A stretch of 48,257 nucleotides of DNA from Clostridia bacterium (GCA_910575245.1 CAJTEN010000033.1:1-48257); one strand, 5' to 3'; positions 1-7,689 are shown, numbered from the stretch's first letter. Translations and numbers: made by a program. Notes: generated by a model not told the origin, from the sequence alone.

Positions 1-106
1 CTTCATTATATCATTGGAGGTTTTTATTTTGGTACTCTAGGCAACGCTACGGCTTATTCCATTCTCCCCATCTCAGATGGGGGATTAAAATACTTTTTCA
101 TTAAAA
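1..106 (-). mobile_element. IS200-type element, partial copy (tnpA-upstream end)
   Basis: These bases are identical to 11289-11394, the upstream end of the complete IS200-type element at 10700-11394. They include the subterminal hairpin CCCCATCTCAGATGGGG. Identity stops at base 106, which fixes the outer boundary here. The transposase part would lie to the left of the window. The insertion sits just 5' of the integrase remnant at 107-184 and has separated it from the rest of that gene. Confidence 0.9.
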
Positions 107-184
107 CAAGGTGTTATCCTATGGGATATCTATAATCCGCTGACAGAAAAAGGAACCTATTCGCTGATATCAGATGCGTTATAA
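107..184 (+). pseudogene. Tyrosine integrase, 3' remnant (int0)
   Basis: Bases 131-184 encode YNPLTEKGTYSLISDAL and a stop. This matches the last residues of the integrase at 18361-19427 (YNPLTEDATYSMIANAL). Just upstream, codons for LSYG lie in another frame, so about one base is missing next to the catalytic-tyrosine region. The rest of the gene was cut off by the IS200-type insertion at 1-106. The doubled GATTCAAA repeat follows, as it does after the other integrase copies. It cannot encode a working recombinase. Confidence 0.8.
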
Positions 185-197
185 TCCATTACAGGCA

Positions 198-217
198 GTG
201 ATTCAAAATGATTCAAA
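198..217 (+). repeat. Doubled GATTCAAA repeat after int0
   Basis: GTGATTCAAAATGATTCAAA is a tandem 10-bp repeat 13 bp after the integrase stop. The same arrangement follows int1 (10631-10650) and int3 (19435-19454). The position suggests integrase arm-type binding sites, as in the Tn916/lambda integrase families, but this is inference. Confidence 0.6.
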
Positions 218-236
218 CATCAGTGTACAAGGGGCT
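218..236. other. Left junction (attL) of the serine-recombinase element
   Basis: The sequence ATCAGTGTACAAGGGG joins a host half-site (ATCAG) to an element half-site (AAGGGG) across the six bases TGTACA (224-229). The same six bases occur at the right junction, 8728-8733. Joining the outer halves gives the near-palindrome CATCAGTGTACACTGAAG; joining the inner halves gives another. Both are what large serine recombinases use. Confidence 0.65.
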
Positions 237-280
237 ACAAACGATATAAAGAAATGTTTCAGATATGCAGAGTGGAAAAG

Positions 281-1786
281 TCAGATTTTCCACTCTATTT
301 TTACATACTCGCTGGTTGCACTGATTGATGAAATCAAGCCGTCCGTGGCTTTCCTCTTATCCTCAAAGCTGATATTCTCCCAGTCGTCCAGATAGCCGGA
401 CAGCAGATCAATCTGCTGCTGGGAAATAGTCTCCACGGATAAATCGGCAATGGCCTTTGTGATTTTCTGGCGGCGCGTGTCCAGTTCCTCGATTTTCTTG
501 TTGGCGTAGGCAAGCAGGGTAGCGTTTGCCCCGGTCAGTGTATCAAGTAACTTTTCAATTTCCGCCTCTACCTGTGCCAGCTCCACTTGATAGGCGGTCA
601 GCTTCGGGTTGGCCTTTTCCTCGCCGCCCCGGAGGTGCTTGAACTCCCGGAATTTCTCCCCCATAGCGGTAAATATAAACTGTTCAAATTCCACTTTACG
701 GAGAGTGCCGCACCCCGGACAGCCCTTGTGGTCGGACCGTTTATTGCACCGGAGGTATTCATAGCCGGAAGGGTTACGGGTGACTTTTAAAGCATAACCA
801 CATTTTCCGCATTTCACTTTTCCGGCCAGCCATGTGTTCCGGGCCTTCCGCCCGTTCTGGAAGGTGATGTTCGCCATGAGCTTTTTCCGGCATTTCAGCC
901 AGGTGTCAGAGGAAACAATCCCTTCATGGGGAGCGATAACAAGTATCTGGTCTTTCAGGCTCCTGTCCTTGTCCTCCTTCACGTCCCGCCCCTGGTAGAG
1001 ATAGCAGCCGTTTGTCCCGGCGAAGTCGGCGGCGTCATTGACGACTGCCGCCCCCTGGCTTTTGAAGAACTCATACAATTCCAGGTCTGCCTGCGCATAT
1101 ACCGGGTTGCGGAGCAGCTGGGAGAGGAAGGGACGGAACAGCGATTTCCCGTGAACCTTGATGTCGTTTTCCTCAAAGTACCGGCTGATGTCCCCGAAGG
1201 AGGTCCCGGGCTCGGCGTACATCTCAAACATCAGGCGTACATGGTCGGCGGCTGCCGGGTCGGGCACCATCATTTTTGTGCGGATGCCCTCAACCGTGGT
1301 CGGCTCCAGCCGGAAGCCGTAGGGGGCCTGGCCGCTCATATGGAAGCCTTTCAGGCACCGGGAATAGTAGGCGTCCGTGACGCGCTTCTGGATGGTCTCC
1401 CGTTCCAGCTGGGCGAACACAATGCAGATATTCAGCATGGCCCGCCCCATTGGGGTGGAGGTGTCGAACTTTTCCGTGGAGGAAACGAACTCCACGTCAT
1501 ACTCCTGGAACAGCTCCATCATGTTCGCAAAATCCAGAATGGAGCGGCTGATCCGGTCCAGCTTGTAGACGATTACCCGCCGCACCTTCCCTTTGCGGAT
1601 CTCGTCAAGCAGTCTCTGGAACTCGGGCCGGTCGGTGTTCTTCCCCGAATAGCCTTTATCCTTGAAAATCTTGCAGCTGCCGCCTTTCAGCTCATACTTG
1701 CAGAAGTCAATCTGGCTCTCAATACTGATACTGTCCTTGCGGTCAACGGACTGTCTGGCATAAATATAATCTTCTCTAATGTTCAT
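281..1786 (-). CDS. Large serine recombinase (TnpX-like family)
   Basis: This 501-residue protein cuts and rejoins DNA at attachment sites through a 5'-phosphoserine intermediate, integrating and excising its element. The N-terminal resolvase domain (about 5-150) opens with YARQSVDR, which holds the nucleophilic serine, and includes VIVYKLDRISRS. A recombinase domain follows (about 155-290, with GQAPYGFRLE). Next is a zinc ribbon with CGKCGY and a second cysteine pair (about 320-355), then a coiled coil (about 390-430). The start has a good ribosome site, AAAGGAG, 8 bases upstream. The gene sits about 50 bp inside the left junction, transcribed towards it, as usual for a terminal recombinase gene. 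It appears intact and is the best candidate for mobilising the 8.5-kb element. Confidence 0.93.
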   Translation of the reverse strand: MNIREDYIYARQSVDRKDSISIESQIDFCKYELKGGSCKIFKDKGYSGKNTDRPEFQRLLDEIRKGKVRRVIVYKLDRISRSILDFANMMELFQEYDVEFVSSTEKFDTSTPMGRAMLNICIVFAQLERETIQKRVTDAYYSRCLKGFHMSGQAPYGFRLEPTTVEGIRTKMMVPDPAAADHVRLMFEMYAEPGTSFGDISRYFEENDIKVHGKSLFRPFLSQLLRNPVYAQADLELYEFFKSQGAAVVNDAADFAGTNGCYLYQGRDVKEDKDRSLKDQILVIAPHEGIVSSDTWLKCRKKLMANITFQNGRKARNTWLAGKVKCGKCGYALKVTRNPSGYEYLRCNKRSDHKGCPGCGTLRKVEFEQFIFTAMGEKFREFKHLRGGEEKANPKLTAYQVELAQVEAEIEKLLDTLTGANATLLAYANKKIEELDTRRQKITKAIADLSVETISQQQIDLLSGYLDDWENISFEDKRKATDGLISSISATSEYVKIEWKI

Positions 1787-1873
1787 TGTAGGCTCCTTTC
1801 CTATGGGAATGGAGCTACCAACCTTACAAGTATATTATACCATTGATAGCCCCGGAGGGCAATGTTGTCGGGG

Positions 1874-2050
1874 TCAGCACCGGCTCTGGCGGTACTTGCT
1901 GAACACGTCATACAGACAGCGCTCAATCTCTTTTTTCCGTCTCTCCTTCTCTTTCGGGGAAAGCACCGGGGTAAGGCTTTCCAGCACAATAGTCTTTCCC
2001 TGGAAGGGGACGGTCCTTGTTTCTCTCTGGTAGGTTACAGATTGTACCAT
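1874..2050 (-). CDS. Conserved 58-residue protein next to the recombinase
   Basis: I chose the ATG at 2048-2050 because GGAGG lies 6 bases upstream. A longer reading back to 2242 has no such site. The product starts MVQSVTYQRETRTVPFQGKT and ends in a basic, charged helix. Small proteins of this type are common beside large serine recombinases in Clostridia elements. From its position it might assist or control recombination. I see no domain that proves a role. Confidence 0.65.
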   Translation of the reverse strand: MVQSVTYQRETRTVPFQGKTIVLESLTPVLSPKEKERRKKEIERCLYDVFSKYRQSRC

Positions 2051-2164
2051 CTGGGCCTCCTTTCCGAATCGGGGTTGAAGCCTTCCGTTTCCCTCTTGTC
2101 CTGTGGGGAAACACGAAAAGGCAGCGCCCGGCAAAGAGCGCTGCCCCTTCGTCTTTCTCCACGC

Positions 2165-2185
2165 TTCGGGCCAGCTTGGCCCGGG
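2165..2185. repeat. TTCGGGCCA palindrome, copy 1
   Basis: Inverted repeat TTCGGGCCA-n3-TGGCCCGGG. It belongs to a five-copy family confined to the 8.5-kb element (others at 2831, 3401, 6464, 8607). Confidence 0.7.
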
Positions 2186-2186
2186 G

Positions 2187-2390
2187 TCAGGGCTGCCAGT
2201 GTTCATAATAGGCCGCCGCTTCCTCCACGGAGCAGAAGTCAAACACTTCGTACAGTTCTATAAGAACCTCCCGGATGTCCTTTGACTTATAGCCGCAGCT
2301 TTCCATCGCCTTGATAATATATCCACGGCAGGCGTTGTTGCTCCATCTGTCTGTCAGCATGTCCTGGATTTCTTGCAAAGATTTCGCCAT
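2187..2390 (-). CDS. Conserved hypothetical protein, 67 residues
   Basis: A small mostly helical protein (MAKSLQEIQDMLTDRW at the start, EEAAAYYEHWQP at the end). AAAGGAAA lies 9 bases upstream of the ATG. It reads towards the 58-residue protein and the recombinase and probably forms one unit with them. Small helical proteins of this size are common in Clostridia integrative elements. The function is not recognisable. Confidence 0.6.
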   Translation of the reverse strand: MAKSLQEIQDMLTDRWSNNACRGYIIKAMESCGYKSKDIREVLIELYEVFDFCSVEEAAAYYEHWQP

Positions 2391-2903
2391 GATCTACATT
2401 TCCTTTCAAAAAAGTTCAGGGAGCCGCACCGTTTTAGTTGGCCTGTCACAAGACAGTGAGAGCGGGCGGCTCCCCGATGGTTTTTGTAAAACAAATTCCC
2501 CGGACGGGTGTAGGCTCGTCCACCCCATAGTGTCTCAACTCTCCCCATTCTTATGGCAAGGCGTCCTCATTGCCTGCGACGGCTCACGGCTTGCAGGGCC
2601 GCTTCAACGCTCGGACTGTGACTGAACGCAAGTATCCGGGGGCGTGCCTTATCCGGCGGGGCCAGCCACGGCCCCGCCTGCGGCATGGGCTTTATCGCTA
2701 TTCCCGCCCCCAAAGTGAAAGCCACAATGGAAACGGAAGTCACGGCGGGCCTGTCGCCTGGCACATCCACCCTTCGTATCCGGGTATCTTTTTATTCAGT
2801 TTTCAATCTGCCAGAAAGGTTCGTCCGCGCTTCGGGCCAGTTTGTCCCGGGGCGCCTCCGCCTTTCATATACCATTTCATTTTTCAGGCCTTTTCGGTAC
2901 ACC
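2391..2903. other. GC-rich non-coding stretch
   Basis: I find no convincing gene here. Bases 2412-2475 hold a large inverted repeat (GGGAGCCGC with GCGGCTCCC) that could end transcription of a minus-strand gene. A second TTCGGGCCA palindrome is at 2831-2851. Open frames exist on both strands (for example 2567-2770, minus), but they lack ribosome sites and recognisable domains. The stretch may be deletion scar from a larger element. Confidence 0.5.
2831..2851. repeat. TTCGGGCCA palindrome, copy 2
   Basis: TTCGGGCCAGTTTGTCCCGGG, an imperfect copy of the element-specific palindrome. Confidence 0.6.
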
Positions 2904-3326
2904 TTAGAAATTATTTTTTAAAAATTTTTCCATGTTCCGAAGCCCGCGCTCGATTGCCAGGCGCACCACCTTTTCGTCCACGCCTTCGGCCCTGGCAATG
3001 TCGGTCTTGCTCATGCCGAGGACGAAATGGGCGTAGATACGTTTGGCCTGTTTGCCGGGCAGACTGGAAATGGCCGCATGGAGTTCTTGCATGGTGACTT
3101 TGCGCTCGTAAATTTCACATGGAGAAAGAGCAATGAACAAGGCCGAGTGCTCAATGCCATCCTCCCGGTCAAGGGAATAATAGGCCTTGTGGCGGTATGT
3201 ACGCAGACGGTAGGCTGCCTCCTTGCGGTCAAACTCTGCCATTGCCTCCACTACCTCGTCAGGCACTTCGATGAAAGAATCCATTGTATAATACGGGTAA
3301 AAATCCCGAAGATTGATGATAGCCAT
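2904..3326 (-). CDS. Sigma-70 region 4-like helix-turn-helix protein
   Basis: The start at MAIINLRDFYPYYTMD (ATG 3324-3326) has CGGAGGT 4 bases upstream, so the longer reading from 3476 is rejected. The 140-residue product has a charged N-terminal half and a C-terminal helix-turn-helix (about 95-135, with GMSKTDIARAEGVDEK). That region resembles sigma factor region 4 and the ArpU/Tn916 Orf-like regulators of Clostridia elements. The probable role is to control transcription of element genes. No anti-sigma or region 2 domain is present, so it is unlikely to be a full sigma factor. Confidence 0.75.
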   Translation of the reverse strand: MAIINLRDFYPYYTMDSFIEVPDEVVEAMAEFDRKEAAYRLRTYRHKAYYSLDREDGIEHSALFIALSPCEIYERKVTMQELHAAISSLPGKQAKRIYAHFVLGMSKTDIARAEGVDEKVVRLAIERGLRNMEKFLKNNF

Positions 3327-3400
3327 GTTTACCTCCGTTTCGGTGTTTGGTGAATGAGTTACCGGAACGGAGGCGGTGGGGAACGGCACCGGGGCCGGGC

Positions 3401-3420
3401 TTCGGGCCAGATTGGCCCGA
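3401..3420. repeat. TTCGGGCCA palindrome, copy 3
   Basis: TTCGGGCCAGATTGGCCCGA, upstream of the sigma-like gene. It could lie in that gene's leader. Confidence 0.65.
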
Positions 3421-3554
3421 GGCTGTCCCATAGAAACAGAAATGCGCCCGGACAGCATAGAGCCATTCGGGCGCATGAAAGTACATTGTTGTTTTCGGGC
3501 TGAATTATTTCATGTTGAGTGCCGTAATTATCCTTCCAAGGGGGCGGGCTTTTT

Positions 3555-3653
3555 TTAACGGTTCAGAAAGTTGAAAAATAAATAAGGACACAGCGATACC
3601 TCCCAATGCTTTAAAGCATTTGATACCGCCATATCCTTGAAAAAGGGCGACAT
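3555..3653 (-). CDS. Possible 32-residue small protein
   Basis: ATG at 3651-3653 is preceded by a strong ribosome site, AGGAGGG, 7 bases away. The frame runs MSPFFKDMAVSNALKHWEVS and ends in an aromatic-rich tail before TAA. The strong site is the main support. No family is recognised. It lies between the BtrH-like gene and the sigma-like gene, on the same strand as both. Confidence 0.4.
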   Translation of the reverse strand: MSPFFKDMAVSNALKHWEVSLCPYLFFNFLNR

Positions 3654-3689
3654 TAACACACCCTCCTTATTCTTTTTTCAAAAAGAAAA

Positions 3690-3723
3690 CGGCGGCTTGA
3701 AATCTGTTATTTCAAAACCGCCG
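3690..3723 (-). terminator. Terminator after the BtrH-like gene
   Basis: CGGCGG with CCGCCG plus an inner AAAT/ATTT pairing form a strong stem. On the minus strand it is followed by TTTTCTTTTT. It lies 82 bp after the BtrH-like stop codon. Confidence 0.75.
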
Positions 3724-3805
3724 AAAGGCTACTGTATTTTGTTTAGGGGCATGAAGATTTAGCCGCCATGACAACGGTTTTTTTTATACCGTCAGGCAGA
3801 ATCTC

Positions 3806-4891
3806 TTAAAGGACTTGTTCCATCCCTTTTTTCCTTTGCGGGATTTTTACAGTCTCTAAAGCCCTGAATGCACTGCTCTCTGATTTTTGGATTTCCTTGA
3901 GCAATGGAATATATTTTTGCGGAGCCGAAAATGCAGTATTAAGAACGTCCCTTATACATTCCCCTATAAAAGCTTCAATGATAAGGCCGCTTCTTTGGAA
4001 GGCATCTGCCGCAATGCTCCATTCGGCAGTTCCGATTGTATCCTGATATTTCAGCAAAGCAGCGGCAAGTTTATCCCGCCCTCCCTGATGGGCGTTCGGG
4101 ACACCGGAATGAATGCCGCTTAATTCTTCCGGTATCTCCGGAAGTGTGCTCCCGGAAAATTCTATCAGGTGCAGACAAATTTGTTTCATTGTTTCAGCAT
4201 CATACATGGTGTTCCAGGCCGGTAGTTCTTTCATCATCCGTTCCATTCCTTTCTGCCCAATAAAATTGACGGGAGAATTAAGATATAATTCAGCGTTGTG
4301 TTTCAATCCTTCTTGTATGATGGACGATATATCCCTGTTCGGATTTTGCATATCAATACCGAAATAAGCATTTTTCTTGCTGATTCCGATATAATCAGCG
4401 GCCCATGCCTGCTGCAAATCCCCCCATGAAATCATTTCTACTTCCGGCCGGGAATTATCATGCACATAGACATTTCTGTCATCATAGCCGACCATAAGTA
4501 CAACATGGCCCGGTATATGTTTCGTGTGATAGAAATGCTCATGGTATGGCAGGTGGTACATATCGAGGCCGAACAGAACTACCGGGATTCCCTGTTCCAC
4601 CAGCAATTTGATATTTGCGGCGGTAGACTTGTAGGATTTTCCTTCTCCGGCGATAATATGATACCCAACCAAATCCTTCCAGAAGTTAAACTGGTCCTTG
4701 CCAATGGAACCTTGTCCCCAAAAAACCATTTTAGGCGGAATCGCTCTTTTTTGTGAAATCATCTGGAATCCGGGACGGGCGAAAAAAAGCAGTTCCTCCG
4801 GGATTCTGGCGCCTGTTTTCCATTCGTAAATATCGCATAGGCCATTGACTGGACAAAGATAATCGGCCATTTGATGTGGTATTTTTATCAT
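3806..4891 (-). CDS. BtrH N-terminal domain / DUF4872 protein
   Basis: This 361-residue protein has a BtrH-like N-terminal domain (about 1-145) followed by a DUF4872-type helical region (about 160-330). Visible features are cysteines 13 and 19 in DYLCPVNGLCDIYEWKTG, the segment PVVLFGLDMYHLPY, and GHVVLMVGYDD with a candidate catalytic histidine. These look like a papain/C39-like Cys-His fold. The family founder, BtrH of butirosin synthesis, transfers an acyl group from a carrier protein to an aminoglycoside. Stand-alone relatives have no settled role. The gene has its own MerR-type promoter at 4921-4951 and follows the MerR regulator gene. An inducible small-molecule modification or peptide-cleaving role is inference. 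Confidence 0.8.
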   Translation of the reverse strand: MIKIPHQMADYLCPVNGLCDIYEWKTGARIPEELLFFARPGFQMISQKRAIPPKMVFWGQGSIGKDQFNFWKDLVGYHIIAGEGKSYKSTAANIKLLVEQGIPVVLFGLDMYHLPYHEHFYHTKHIPGHVVLMVGYDDRNVYVHDNSRPEVEMISWGDLQQAWAADYIGISKKNAYFGIDMQNPNRDISSIIQEGLKHNAELYLNSPVNFIGQKGMERMMKELPAWNTMYDAETMKQICLHLIEFSGSTLPEIPEELSGIHSGVPNAHQGGRDKLAAALLKYQDTIGTAEWSIAADAFQRSGLIIEAFIGECIRDVLNTAFSAPQKYIPLLKEIQKSESSAFRALETVKIPQRKKGMEQVL

Positions 4892-4920
4892 TGTTGGTTT
4901 CCTCCTGTGTGTTTGAGTTG

Positions 4921-4951
4921 ATTATAAGCTCTTGCATAATCCCAGAGTCAA
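4921..4951 (-). promoter_or_regulatory. MerR-type promoter of the BtrH-like gene
   Basis: On the minus strand, TTGACT and TATAAT are separated by exactly 19 bp, not 17. That is the hallmark of promoters activated by MerR-family DNA distortion. The spacer holds the dyad CTCT...AGAG and the shared word ATGCAAG. The predicted start lies about 20 bases before the ATG at 4891. Confidence 0.8.
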
Positions 4952-4958
4952 TAGCATT

Positions 4959-5777
4959 TTATACGGGTTCTACGGGAAAACAAACTTCCGTAATCATATC
5001 TTCAAAGGCTTCCTGTGTCTCTGGCGATACATGGTAGATGTTGAAATGGGGGCCTGCTATTTTATAATGGTTATCGGCAATCCAGCGTGCCATTGCTTCA
5101 TATACTTCAGGCAATTTAACATAATGCCCCTTATAGGTGAGCGTAGCGGCTGTAAACGGCTCAATGGTCTTGAATTTTGCTATCCCGGTATCAGGATATT
5201 TTCTGGCTACAGACTTTTGTATTTCGACATCAAGATTTTCTTCAACAAACCCTTCGTCATGAAATATCGCAATATTCAAATTGGGAGAAGAATACTGTAT
5301 ATTCAGAGATTGAACAGCATTCGCCAGTCCCCACCATAAAACGCTTTCCCGGTTGGGAGCAGCGATAGTCTGCCGATAGCTAACCACATTATGTTTTGGA
5401 AAATCCTTTAGCGCAATGCTGTATTCCGGAATGCTTGATTGGCAGTCCAGATGCTCAATAGTGGATTCAATCAAAGTCAGTTGCCTTTGAAGTAATTCTA
5501 TTTTTACCTTCTGCTGTATGGCCTGATTTTCCAAATAGGACTTCAATTCATTTTCCGACGTATATTTTGTTAAAATGTCTTTGATTAAGGCCAGACTTAG
5601 CCCCATGTTTTTAAGGGCCCGTATTTTATTGGCGACAGGTAATTGTTCTTCGCTGTAATATCGGTATCCGGTAAATTGGTCCACATATTCCGGCATTAAC
5701 AAACCGATTTCATTATAGTGTCGCAGCATATAAATTGATATTTGTGTTAAAACAGAAAATTCACCGATTCGCAACAT
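4959..5777 (-). CDS. MerR-family regulator with GyrI-like effector domain
   Basis: I start at MLRIGEFSVLTQ (ATG 5775-5777; GGAGG 8 bases upstream). A 349-residue reading has no site. The product is 272 residues. The MerR winged helix is at 1-70 (YMLRHYNEIGLLMPEYVD, then TGYRYYSEEQ). A linking coiled coil spans about 75-115. A GyrI-like/BmrR-type ligand-binding domain spans about 125-270 (ALKDFPKHNVVSYR; VCFPVEPV at the end). Such regulators sense drugs or small amphipathic molecules. Its own promoter and that of the next gene have nearly the same 19-bp-spaced operator, so it very likely activates both. No transporter is next to it. Confidence 0.92.
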   Translation of the reverse strand: MLRIGEFSVLTQISIYMLRHYNEIGLLMPEYVDQFTGYRYYSEEQLPVANKIRALKNMGLSLALIKDILTKYTSENELKSYLENQAIQQKVKIELLQRQLTLIESTIEHLDCQSSIPEYSIALKDFPKHNVVSYRQTIAAPNRESVLWWGLANAVQSLNIQYSSPNLNIAIFHDEGFVEENLDVEIQKSVARKYPDTGIAKFKTIEPFTAATLTYKGHYVKLPEVYEAMARWIADNHYKIAGPHFNIYHVSPETQEAFEDMITEVCFPVEPV

Positions 5778-5796
5778 ACATCTACCTCCTACTGAT

Positions 5797-5827
5797 ACTA
5801 TAAACCCTTGCATTATACGAGAGTAAA
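5797..5827 (-). promoter_or_regulatory. MerR-type autoregulatory promoter
   Basis: TTTACT and TATAGT are 19 bp apart on the minus strand. The spacer aligns with that at 4921-4951: both read ACTCT-n-G-n-AT-n-ATGCAAG followed by TTATA. It drives the MerR gene itself. Confidence 0.78.
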
Positions 5828-5959
5828 GAGATTTCTTGAATATTATACCGTATGTGTCCCCCTGCTTCAATGATGTGAAACAAAATAGAATTGTACATGA
5901 AATACAGTTACATTCACATACTGATACCGGAAATGTAAAATGACATAGAGTGATAGTGT

Positions 5960-6319
5960 ATGGAAGATTACGAAGGAAGGTTTGATTTTCACGGGCTGGG
6001 TCAGGCAATCCGGAAGGCCAGAGAAGAACGGGGCTGGACGCAGGAATATGTTTCGGAGCTTGTAGGGCGTGGTGCCCGAACCATTATGAATATCGAGAAC
6101 AAGGGACAGTACCCAAGTTTTGGAGTCTTTGTCAAACTCGTTACCATGTTTGACATTCCGGTAGACCAATTCATTCATGCGGATAGTGGTCAGGGAGAAA
6201 GCAGTTGCCGCAAGCAGATTGATGTCCTTCTGAATGCCATGAATGAAAAAGAACTGATTGTAATGAGAGCGACAGCCGAAGGTTTGAAGAAAGCCAGAGA
6301 AACGGAGGTTTCCGAGTAG
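5960..6319 (+). CDS. XRE-family transcriptional regulator
   Basis: This 119-residue protein has an HTH_3 domain (about 12-68). Its helices include LGQAIRKAREERGWTQEYVS and the recognition stretch GRGARTIMNIE. A helical tail follows (about 80-115). It is divergent from the MerR gene across 182 bp. In Clostridia elements, a regulator of this type often sits just upstream of the mobilisation genes. Here the oriT-like cluster follows directly. It may control transfer or excision. A terminator overlaps its stop. Confidence 0.85.
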   Translation: MEDYEGRFDFHGLGQAIRKAREERGWTQEYVSELVGRGARTIMNIENKGQYPSFGVFVKLVTMFDIPVDQFIHADSGQGESSCRKQIDVLLNAMNEKELIVMRATAEGLKKARETEVSE

Positions 6320-6335
6320 GGGCCTCCGTTTTTGC
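6301..6335 (+). terminator. Terminator of the XRE gene
   Basis: AAACGGAGG and CCTCCGTTT form a stem overlapping the last codons, followed by TTTTT. Confidence 0.75.
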
Positions 6336-6371
6336 GGCGTTTATCGAGGGTTCCGCTAAATGGCAAGCAGT

Positions 6372-6484
6372 GCAACTGTGGCCACACAGTTGCTATTTTT
6401 ACGTTCCGGCCTTCCGGCCAGAACGTAAAAATCTGCTTGTTGGGGAGCCTCCCCAAACCCGGCTTCGGGCCAACATGGCCCGAA
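6372..6484. other. Cluster of four palindromes, candidate oriT
   Basis: Four inverted repeats follow each other in 113 bp: GCAACTGTG/CACAGTTGC (6372-6393), a stem with TTTTTACGTTC/GAACGTAAAAA (6396-6431), TTGGGGAG/CTCCCCAA (6440-6456) and TTCGGGCCA/TGGCCCGAA (6464-6484). They sit between an XRE regulator and the place where a relaxase gene would be expected, but none is present. This density is typical of a transfer origin. The assignment is inference without a nick site I can name. Confidence 0.45.
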
Positions 6485-6527
6485 ATGTCAGCGTCGCGTT
6501 GCTCCTTATATTAGCTTGAGGTTATAA

Positions 6528-6562
6528 AAATAGCAGAGGCTCATTATAATCCCCTGCTATTT
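6528..6562 (-). terminator. Hairpin, probable minus-strand terminator
   Basis: AAATAGCAG and CTGCTATTT form the stem. On the minus strand it is followed by TTTTTAT. It lies beyond the YhcG stop and a first hairpin. Confidence 0.55.
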
Positions 6563-6591
6563 CTGTACTAACATAATAAATTGATTTTTTG

Positions 6592-6618
6592 AAAAACTCT
6601 CAACGTCATTGAGAGTTT
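6592..6618 (-). terminator. Terminator overlapping the YhcG stop
   Basis: AAACTCTCAA and TTGAGAGTTT form a stem around a short loop, spanning the stop codon of the nuclease gene. Confidence 0.6.
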
Positions 6619-7613
6619 TTATCCTCATCCACCATTTCCGTTAATTCCTCAAGTTTCTTTTGTAAGATTTCCTTGCTGATTAGTTTCGTCCTATATTCGG
6701 AAATCATGGTTGGACTCATATTCCGGCTCAGGGCATATTCAACAACGTCCTCGTCCTTACTCTTGCAAAGAATAATGCCAACGCTGGGATTTTCGTGGGG
6801 CTTCTTTACATCCCGGTCTAACGCTTCAAGATAAAACTGCATTTTTCCCAAGTATTCCGGTTTGAAATCATCAATTTTCAACTCAATTGCAACAAGGCAT
6901 TGTAGCTCCCTATGAAAAAAGATTAAATCCGTATAATAGTCGTTCTTTCCTACTTGAAGATGATATTCTTCTCCCATAAAAATAAAATCCCTGCCAATTT
7001 CCAGTAAAAATTTTTTCATGTTCTTCAAAATGGCCTTTTTCAAATCATATTCCCTATAAGGCTCGGGCAGATCTAAAAACTCCAACATATACATGTCTCT
7101 GATTATGTTCGCAGGCGCAGCATGGGATATGGCGGAAGGCGCTTTACCGTCTGATAGCATTAAACGCTCATAATATCCGCTGTCAATCTGCCGTTCCAGT
7201 TCTTTTGCTTTATACTTTTCCCGAGAGGCCAGCTTCAAATAGAATAATCTCTCTGCATCCGATTTTGTCTTTGACATGATATGCAAATTATTTGACCATG
7301 TATTTTCTCTTAGCAGAGTTCCTAACTCTGGCTTGTCACAATAAGTTTCAAAGAACTGCTTCATGCGCCAGATATTCTGTGGGGAATAGCCTCTAATCCC
7401 TGGTTCCTGCGTCAGAATGTATTCAGAAAGTGCCTTTACGGTAGAACGTCCCCAGCCATCCTGTACGGCCTTATTGGAAACAAATTCTCCAATTCCCCAA
7501 TAAAGGTCAATCATTGTGGCATTCACTTGATAGGCAGCTTTCCGGCGGGCATCTGCTATCATTTGCAGAATGGCATGAAAATCACTTTGATAGTTTAATG
7601 CTAAATCGTCCAT
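6606..7613 (-). CDS. YhcG-type PD-(D/E)XK nuclease (DUF1016)
   Basis: The 335-residue protein has a helical DUF1016 N-terminal domain (about 15-160; IDLYWGIGEFVSNK, RGYSPQNIWRMKQF) and a C-terminal PD-(D/E)XK nuclease domain (about 175-325). The catalytic line is visible as YYTDLIFFHRELQCLVAIEL followed by K. Length is normal for the family. ATG 7611-7613 has GAGGG upstream and a TATAAT box further up. YhcG proteins occur often in mobile elements and near restriction systems. The substrate is not settled. Here it is the last element gene before the right end. Accessory defence or element maintenance is inference. Confidence 0.88.
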   Translation of the reverse strand: MDDLALNYQSDFHAILQMIADARRKAAYQVNATMIDLYWGIGEFVSNKAVQDGWGRSTVKALSEYILTQEPGIRGYSPQNIWRMKQFFETYCDKPELGTLLRENTWSNNLHIMSKTKSDAERLFYLKLASREKYKAKELERQIDSGYYERLMLSDGKAPSAISHAAPANIIRDMYMLEFLDLPEPYREYDLKKAILKNMKKFLLEIGRDFIFMGEEYHLQVGKNDYYTDLIFFHRELQCLVAIELKIDDFKPEYLGKMQFYLEALDRDVKKPHENPSVGIILCKSKDEDVVEYALSRNMSPTMISEYRTKLISKEILQKKLEELTEMVDEDKNSQ

Positions 7614-7689
7614 ACATTTCCCTCGTTCCGATAGTCTGTTGGGATAATTATATCATGGAATATGCTCAGGATGAAGATATATTTTTCCA

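Noticed and set aside
926..1846. 306-codon frame on the plus strand
   Set aside because: It is antisense to the serine recombinase, which has clear motifs and a ribosome site. High GC makes long mirror frames.
2567..2770. 67-codon minus-strand frame in the GC-rich gap
   Set aside because: No ribosome site and no recognisable domain; open frames are expected at this GC content.
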